Positions 58,932-64,000 of a stretch of 64,000 bases of DNA are shown piece by piece (position 1 is the stretch's first letter; every line of letters starts with the position of its first letter). Origin of the DNA: Deinandra increscens subsp. villosa (taxonomy: Eukaryota > Streptophyta > Magnoliopsida > Asterales > Asteraceae). The notes under the pieces are model-generated. The model was not told the DNA's origin, ran no database searches, and worked only from the letters and a program-made list of their open reading frames with translations. The position numbers were made by a program, and so were the translations under genes. The DNA lies in contig JBCNJP010000010.1 of the NCBI GenBank assembly GCA_039602395.1, positions 33,561,590 to 33,625,589 of the forward strand, in the 5' to 3' direction.

Positions 58932-59370
58932 TGTAGGATCGAAATCTCTCCTCACGCGATATCAAAGTCTACCAATCACCGTGCGAAATCCGGTGATTAG
59001 AGATGATTCAAGAACAATCAAATAACCAATAACAAAATATGAAAAACAATTAAGAAACACAAACCGGTTGTTGAATACTAGATGAAATCTAGTTGCCAAC
59101 ACCTTGTAAAATCCGAAATTCTTCAAAGAGAATTTCGATACACTTGAACACCAAAAACAAAGAAGCAACCCTAAACAAGTGGACTAGCTATTCCTTATAT
59201 AGGCAAAACCTAAACTTGAGAAACAAGCTACAAAATTTCGGCCCACATTAACTATAATCGACCGGACCCCTTTGCTAACCAAAACCCACACCAATTAGCC
59301 CAATTACAATATACACAATAGCCCAAAAGAATATCTAATGCAAAAGCCTTACAAAATTAGGGTCTCTATA
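58932..59370 (-). repeat. 5' LTR of Copia-M2
   Basis: 439 bp. A TATA-like box (CTTATATA, 59194-59201) is oriented for minus-strand transcription. The outer end has decayed from CA to TA. ATTAA follows, the same five bases as at 20123-20127. Confidence 0.92.
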
Positions 59371-59375
59371 ATTAA

Positions 59376-59735
59376 ACAAACACCGATTGACCTGATGCAC
59401 ACGCAATCTTCTCATACTCAAATTTCTTTCTCTTTAATTCACCTGGATTATTGGTGAATGTGAATTCCATAACTGAGAACGAGGCACGAAATGGGAATCT
59501 CACTCCCCGCATTGAGTACAATAGCTGGAGACTATCAGATGTAGTATGATTCTTCTTCATATTGAAATTTCGATTTCAGATACTTATGTTATCGTATCAC
59601 TGTGTTCGACCAGGTCACGCAACACGATTCCCGTATTACATTTGTTCAACTCTTCTCGTAAGAGAAAGCCTAATAAGAAAATCACTTTCTATACTTTCGA
59701 TTCGAATTCCCTTTGAAAACCTCTAAACATTTGAC
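59376..59735. other. Target DNA between Copia-M2 and the LARD-like element
   Basis: No gene recognised. One minus-strand frame (59560-59372) has no known domain. Probably decayed transposon text. Confidence 0.4.
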
Positions 59736-59740
59736 ACATC

Positions 59741-60386
59741 TGTAAGGACCGATTTCACATCAAGAATCCCGATCATGAGCAAGAATGAAGATTAGATGTG
59801 GAGACGGGATGATGTGGAGACGGGATGATGAGAATCTAGGATGAAAACACAAAGATGATGATAAAGTCGAATGATTTCATATAACCGAATGATTACATTA
59901 ACAAGAAAATCACAACAATACATCATAACCCTCATGAATATTCCATGGTCATCTTGGGTTGAGCTCAAACCCAAGATGAGACTCTCAAAAGGTAAGGGAT
60001 AGCTCACATCTCTCAACTTTTCATCTATCTAACAAATGAAGTTATCCCTTCCTCTATATAGATAGTCCATGTGCCTCTCTAGCCCACTAACTAGCAAGAC
60101 ACAAATACAATGAGCTAAATACAAATATAAACAACTAAAATATATATTAATTTTATCAAAGTTGATTTAATTAATAGGATGCTTGACCGCTCGAACCGAT
60201 CTTCTGTTGACTTTTATGTTGATCGTTGACCCGAACGGTTGACTTTTCCAGAAAACATCTTCGGTCCAATCTCGCAAGCCTCGATCATCACAACCCGCGT
60301 CTCTGAATAGTTTCATAATGGATTCTTCAGTCGAATGCTTCGGTAAACAGATTTGATGGCGTGTCACATAGATTTTTGTTCCAACA
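59741..60386 (-). repeat. 3' LTR of the LARD-like element
   Basis: 646 bp. It carries a 16-bp tandem duplication (GATGTGGAGACGGGAT, near 59795-59830) not seen in the other LTR. A CTATATAG box lies near 60054. Confidence 0.88.
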
Positions 60387-62109
60387 TATTCCCCCTTGAC
60401 TGATGCTTTCAAATCTGTTCAACTGCTGAAGAACCGCTTTGTCGTACATCTTCAATGAGAAACTGATAAACCCGAGACTTTCTGTTGTAGAGATTCCCCC
60501 TCTAAATAAGCTTCTTTTGTTCTCGTTTCTCCAGTCGAGAGCCAAGTGTTCCGCTCACTCGGTTCACGCGATTGGGTACAATACTAAGAAAATACCTACC
60601 ATCGGAGTTAAACCGCAATAAACCGAATCATATAAATCAATCAAACATTGAAAATGCTCCAACTTCAGATAATTGACCCGATAATCCAAATCCATAATAA
60701 TTCCCACTATTTCTCTAATCTCTCCAAAAACATCCAACGGAAGCATGCAAAATCAGATGCGAAGAGTCGAACCGTCTCGCTCGGTTTCCTGGAGAAACCA
60801 GTGCAAACATCCTGAAAACGGACAATCTTGTGAAAAACCGGAAGCCGGATGCTAACAGTTGTGAAAGATCCATAAATATTGCACTTGTTCCGTGTGACTG
60901 GGTTGGATAGGAAAATATAAATTGAGATCCCGAGTGTAAACTAATCATAACCGGAGTCTTCATAATATTGGGCGAAGAAAAACGAGCTCGGAAAAATATT
61001 CCGTGAAGATTTCTGAGAAATATCGGTGAAAACAGCGCGATCTGAAAATTATATCAGTTTTCGACAAGTAACGACTCTTAGAGAATTTAACTGAGATTCC
61101 AGTTAATCCGGTTAGCTGACATCAGCGATGCATCACCGAAAAATAAAACCGTGAGACACAATGGAAAAAGCTGCGTAATTAACCGGATAATAAAGTTAAC
61201 CTGTCAGTGGTCGATATGCGCGTGACGTCAATAAACAAGAACCCCAATAAATAAAAATAATAAACCCTTGACCAATACAAACTAGTCCGCAATTCCGTTA
61301 TGTGTCATCTCCGTTAGTCTCGTAAAAGACTGGTAGAAAAAGCCCGTGTATAATGAAAATGCTGAAAATTAATTAGTGGAAAAAAAATACTCATGGAAAA
61401 CACAATCCATGTGAATAAATTCTGACCAATCAGATTGAGTTCCTAAAACCCATCAACGGCTGGAAATATTAGAACCCAAGGGTGGAAGATAGTGATCCGT
61501 GTGAGTAATCAACCCACAAATCAGATGCGAACAGCATCATTTACATAAACGGATCTCTTGACTGGTGGGACCCACTGCCAACTCTTGCACACACTAAAAT
61601 CGCGACCAAAAGAAAGAAAACAACGGCTCCTTTTGGGCAATGGGGTCTACCAGGATAAAGTCAACCAATTAGCAGGCTACAACCACCAGCCTTCAATGGC
61701 TTTCTTGTACCAGCTTGGACCCACCGCTTTTCTCTTATCCAATCAAGCAGTGACAACAATAAAATGTGTTTAAGTCAAACCGACAAAGGAGAGAGAGGCA
61801 TGACATTCTCAAAATTTTCTGACCAATCAAGGATTGACACGTACTCGCCTTCTTAAAAAACTGCGTAAACCAACCAGAAACCCAAACATAACCGGAAATA
61901 GTCATTGGAAAATCGAGGATGCCACCGGAAAAAATGTAATTTGCTCATAACTTGCTTAATACTCGACCAAAATCATCAAATTTTATACCGTTGAACTCAT
62001 GTTTCCATCTTCTATTATCCTTAACGATCAAAATCCTCTGAAACGACCTCTAATAAAAACCCAAAAAAACAAGTTCACTAACAAACCTTTAATTTTGCGA
62101 AGCTTGATC

Positions 62110-62275
62110 TGAAGTACGCTAAGAGTCTTGAGAAGTCCGCTAAGCATACTAGAAGTTCGCTAAGACACTTATGAAGTTCGCTAGCGAAGTTCGCTAGGTT
62201 TTGAAGAAGTCCGCTAAGCACCATCTGAAGTCGGAAGTTCGCTAAGCAGAAAAGAAGTCCGCTAAGGCAATCTTC
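62110..62275 (-). repeat. GAAGTTCGCTAAG repeat cluster
   Basis: Nine or so copies of GAAGT(T/C)CGCTA(AG) lie at 15-30 bp spacing inside the LARD-like element, close to its 5' LTR in element sense. Confidence 0.85.
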
Positions 62276-62960
62276 AAACCTTCAAACTAACCTTGATGAA
62301 TTTCTAGAAAAAAAAAATAATGAAGAATACAACCACTTGAAGAACTTCCTGATGCAAATTCGATGTTCCAAAACGAGTTTAGATTGTAGATTCGTGACGG
62401 ATTCGAAAAGATAAGTCATTCACGTGATTGTCTTGGCCACAAACAATCCATAAACAGCAGCAACCTTTAATCAAAACAGCCCCAAATCTAGAAATCATTC
62501 AAGAACATGAAGAACACTATGAAACACACACTAGTGTGTGTTTTTCCAGATCTGCCAAAATGGTTGAGATTCAGATTAAACGGATCTTTCCAATGGATCC
62601 GGAACGCGATTTCCACTAAGAATCATGCTTCGTTTCATCCAAATCCATGAAGTATAGCACCAAAAACACAGAATCAAACTCGAAATATTCAAAAAACCAA
62701 AAACACGGGAAAAACTCCACAGTTACGAAAATATAGCTCCTGATCTCAAATTTCACCAATCTGAACATGTAGAACATGAAATAACAATAAGATGGGATCC
62801 ATGAACACGAATCTAACATCAAACAACATCAGATCTGTCCAGAATCATCCAAAATGAAGAAAACAAGTCTCCAAAATGGGTTTTCAAATCTTCACTTCAT
62901 TCAAGCTCAAAATCAAGATTCGAGTGATCAAATTCATCGTGAGACAAAATCTGATCGGTT

Positions 62961-62978
62961 ACCTTGCTCTGATATCAT
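62961..62978 (-). promoter_or_regulatory. Primer binding site of the LARD-like element
   Basis: Minus strand ATGATATCAGAGCAAGGT, directly inside the 5' LTR. It differs by one base (A for G) from the usual TGGTATCAGAGC. Confidence 0.75.
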
Positions 62979-62979
62979 T

Positions 62980-63613
62980 TGTAAGGACCGATTTCACATC
63001 AAGAATCCCGATCGTGAGCAAGAATGAAAATTAGATGTGGAGACGGGATGATGAGAATCTAGGATGAAAACACAAAGATGATGATAAAGTCGAATGATTT
63101 CATATAACCGAATCATTACATGAACAAGAAAATCACAACAATACATCATAACCCTCATGAATCTTCCATGTCATCTTGGGTTGAGCTCAAACCCAAGATG
63201 AGCCTCTCAAAAGGTAAAGGATAGCTCACATCTCTTAAATTTTCATCTATCTAACAAATGAAGTTATCCCTTCCTTTATATAGAGAGTCTATGTGCCTCT
63301 CTAGCCCACTAACTAGCAAGACTCAAATACAATGAGCTAAATACAAAGAAAAACAACTAATATAAATATCAATTAAATCAAAGTTGATTAAATTAATAGG
63401 AAGCTTAACTCACTCAAACCGATCTTCAGTTGACTTTTACGTTGACTGTTGACCCGAACGGTTGACTTTTCCAGAAAACGTCATCGATCCAATCTCGCAA
63501 ACCTCGATCATCACAACCCGCGTCTCTGAATCATTTCACAATGGATTTTATTCAGTCGAATGCTTCGGTAAACAGATTTGATAGCGTCAGTCACATAGAT
63601 TTTTGTTCCAACA
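62980..63613 (-). repeat. 5' LTR of the LARD-like element
   Basis: 634 bp, close match to 59741-60386. ACATC follows directly. Confidence 0.88.
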
Positions 63614-63618
63614 ACATC

Positions 63619-64000
63619 CTCAACATCGGGTACACATTCTTGATCATAACATCCATCACTCCTTTTGGAGTAGGAACCTGAATTCTTTCGGTACATTACT
63701 GTCAGTTCGAGTCTTCAAACAATTGTCACTGATTTAAATTTCGGGACGAAATCCTTTCAACAAGTGGATGATGTGACGACTAAGAAAAGTTTTCTTTCTC
63801 TTGTGACCAACTTGTTAACCACGTTATTTAATTTTCGGAACGAAAATTCTTCAACAAGGGGATACTGTGACAATCCGTATTTTCAAGACTTTTTCCTGAC
63901 ATTAACTGAAAGTAAACTGTATTAAATGTTATGTGAACATTTATGTGTTGACTGTGTTAACTTTAGCAATTGGGGTTTTGTGTAGTCCTCACGGCACGAG
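63619..64000 (+). mobile_element. 3' end of a Ty3/gypsy chromovirus-like element
   Basis: Two palindromes, ATTTCGGGACGAAAT (63738-63752) and ATTTTCGGAACGAAAAT (63831-63847), are each followed by TTCAACAAG-GGAT and then TGTGAC (about 63773 and 63868). This arrangement of palindrome, purine-rich tract and TGTGAC is common at the pol/3' LTR border of chromoviruses. The element continues beyond the window and is interrupted on the left by the LARD-like insertion. Confidence 0.5.

Larger units (their letters stand above)
20128..59370 (-). mobile_element. Copia-M2: minus-strand Ty1/copia element carrying nested insertions
   Basis: LTRs at 20128-20567 (3') and 58932-59370 (5') are flanked by ATTAA on both outer sides (20123-20127, 59371-59375). 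In element sense the order is 5' LTR, initiator-Met primer site, leader repeats, gag, protease, integrase, RT/RNase H, spacer, two-exon extra ORF, polypurine tract, 3' LTR. Three insertions (Tekay gypsy, hAT with a local duplication, Tat gypsy) inflate it to 39 kb. Its text resumes in frame across both gypsy insertions, which proves continuity. About 20 differences between the LTRs and many stops show it is old and dead. Confidence 0.92.
60387..62979 (-). other. Interior of the LARD-like element, no coding capacity
   Basis: A/T-rich sequence without recognisable gag or pol. It holds a short-repeat cluster (62110-62275). Small open frames are scattered and not conserved in any visible way. Confidence 0.75.
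59741..63613 (-). mobile_element. Non-autonomous LTR element (LARD-like)
   Basis: Direct repeats 59741-60386 and 62980-63613 both start TGTAAGGACC and end TTCCAACA. ACATC flanks both outer sides (59736-59740, 63614-63618). On the minus strand, ATGATATCAGAGCAAGGT lies just inside the right LTR (primer site, a variant of the initiator-Met type), and CAAGGGGGAATA lies just inside the left LTR (polypurine tract). The 2.6-kb interior has no frame above 82 codons and no retroelement domain, so movement would need enzymes in trans. Confidence 0.9.

Noticed and set aside
61558..61773. 71-codon plus-strand frame inside the LARD-like element
   Set aside because: Isolated, with no domain and no matching structure nearby. 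Probably chance.

Overview
This is plant nuclear DNA made almost entirely of nested transposable elements. I see no host gene, rRNA, tRNA or CRISPR array. Plant origin is shown by the element families: Ty1/copia elements with an extra ORF after pol, a Tekay-type Ty3/gypsy chromovirus, a Tat-type Ty3/gypsy element with an antisense extra gene, a plant hAT transposon, a LINE with a zinc-binding C-terminus, and a non-autonomous LTR element. Primer sites matching initiator-Met tRNA (TGGTATCAGAGCC) fit this. Asteraceae is a guess only.

Layout. 1-2457: 3' part of a plus-strand copia element (Copia-P). 2458 to about 10205: minus-strand copia (Copia-M1) with one LTR and most of pol deleted. 10226-10537: solo LTR. 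10206-12720: a plus-strand extra ORF and 3' LTR, probably the rest of Copia-P. 12720-20127: old non-coding DNA holding a 5'-truncated LINE (16394-19405, 16-bp target duplication). 20128-59370: one minus-strand copia element (Copia-M2) with LTRs at both ends and target duplication ATTAA, stretched to 39 kb by later insertions. 59741-63613: a compact LTR element without coding capacity (target duplication ACATC). 63619-64000: 3' end of another gypsy element.

Inside Copia-M2. A Tat-type gypsy element (21079-31629, target duplication ATAGT, LTRs indistinguishable by eye) sits in the extra ORF. A Tekay-type gypsy element (38913-49412, target duplication TGAGA, about a dozen LTR differences) sits at the protease/integrase border. 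A hAT transposon (49864-53209) sits beside it, and 2132 bp of Tekay LTR plus copia flank (47732-49863) are repeated directly on its far side (53210-55341). Inferred order: Copia-M2 (about 20 differences over 440 bp of LTR), then Tekay, then hAT with the duplication. The Tat insertion is the youngest by LTR identity.

Best-preserved genes: the Tekay gag-pol (a single 1500-residue frame, 1551 residues if an 81-bp N-terminal intron is accepted), the hAT transposase (three exons, 664 residues), and the four-exon antisense gene of the Tat element (519 residues).

Most notable signals: (1) twin hairpins with a covarying base pair after the antisense gene; (2) an in-frame UAG-CAA-UCA context between Tat gag-protease and pol; (3) loss of the integrase segment carrying the second catalytic Asp in that same very young element; (4) a duplication hinged on a hAT that lost its terminal repeat; (5) short CGAA-core repeat clusters private to each element, present in both the leader and the extra-ORF intron of Copia-M2.
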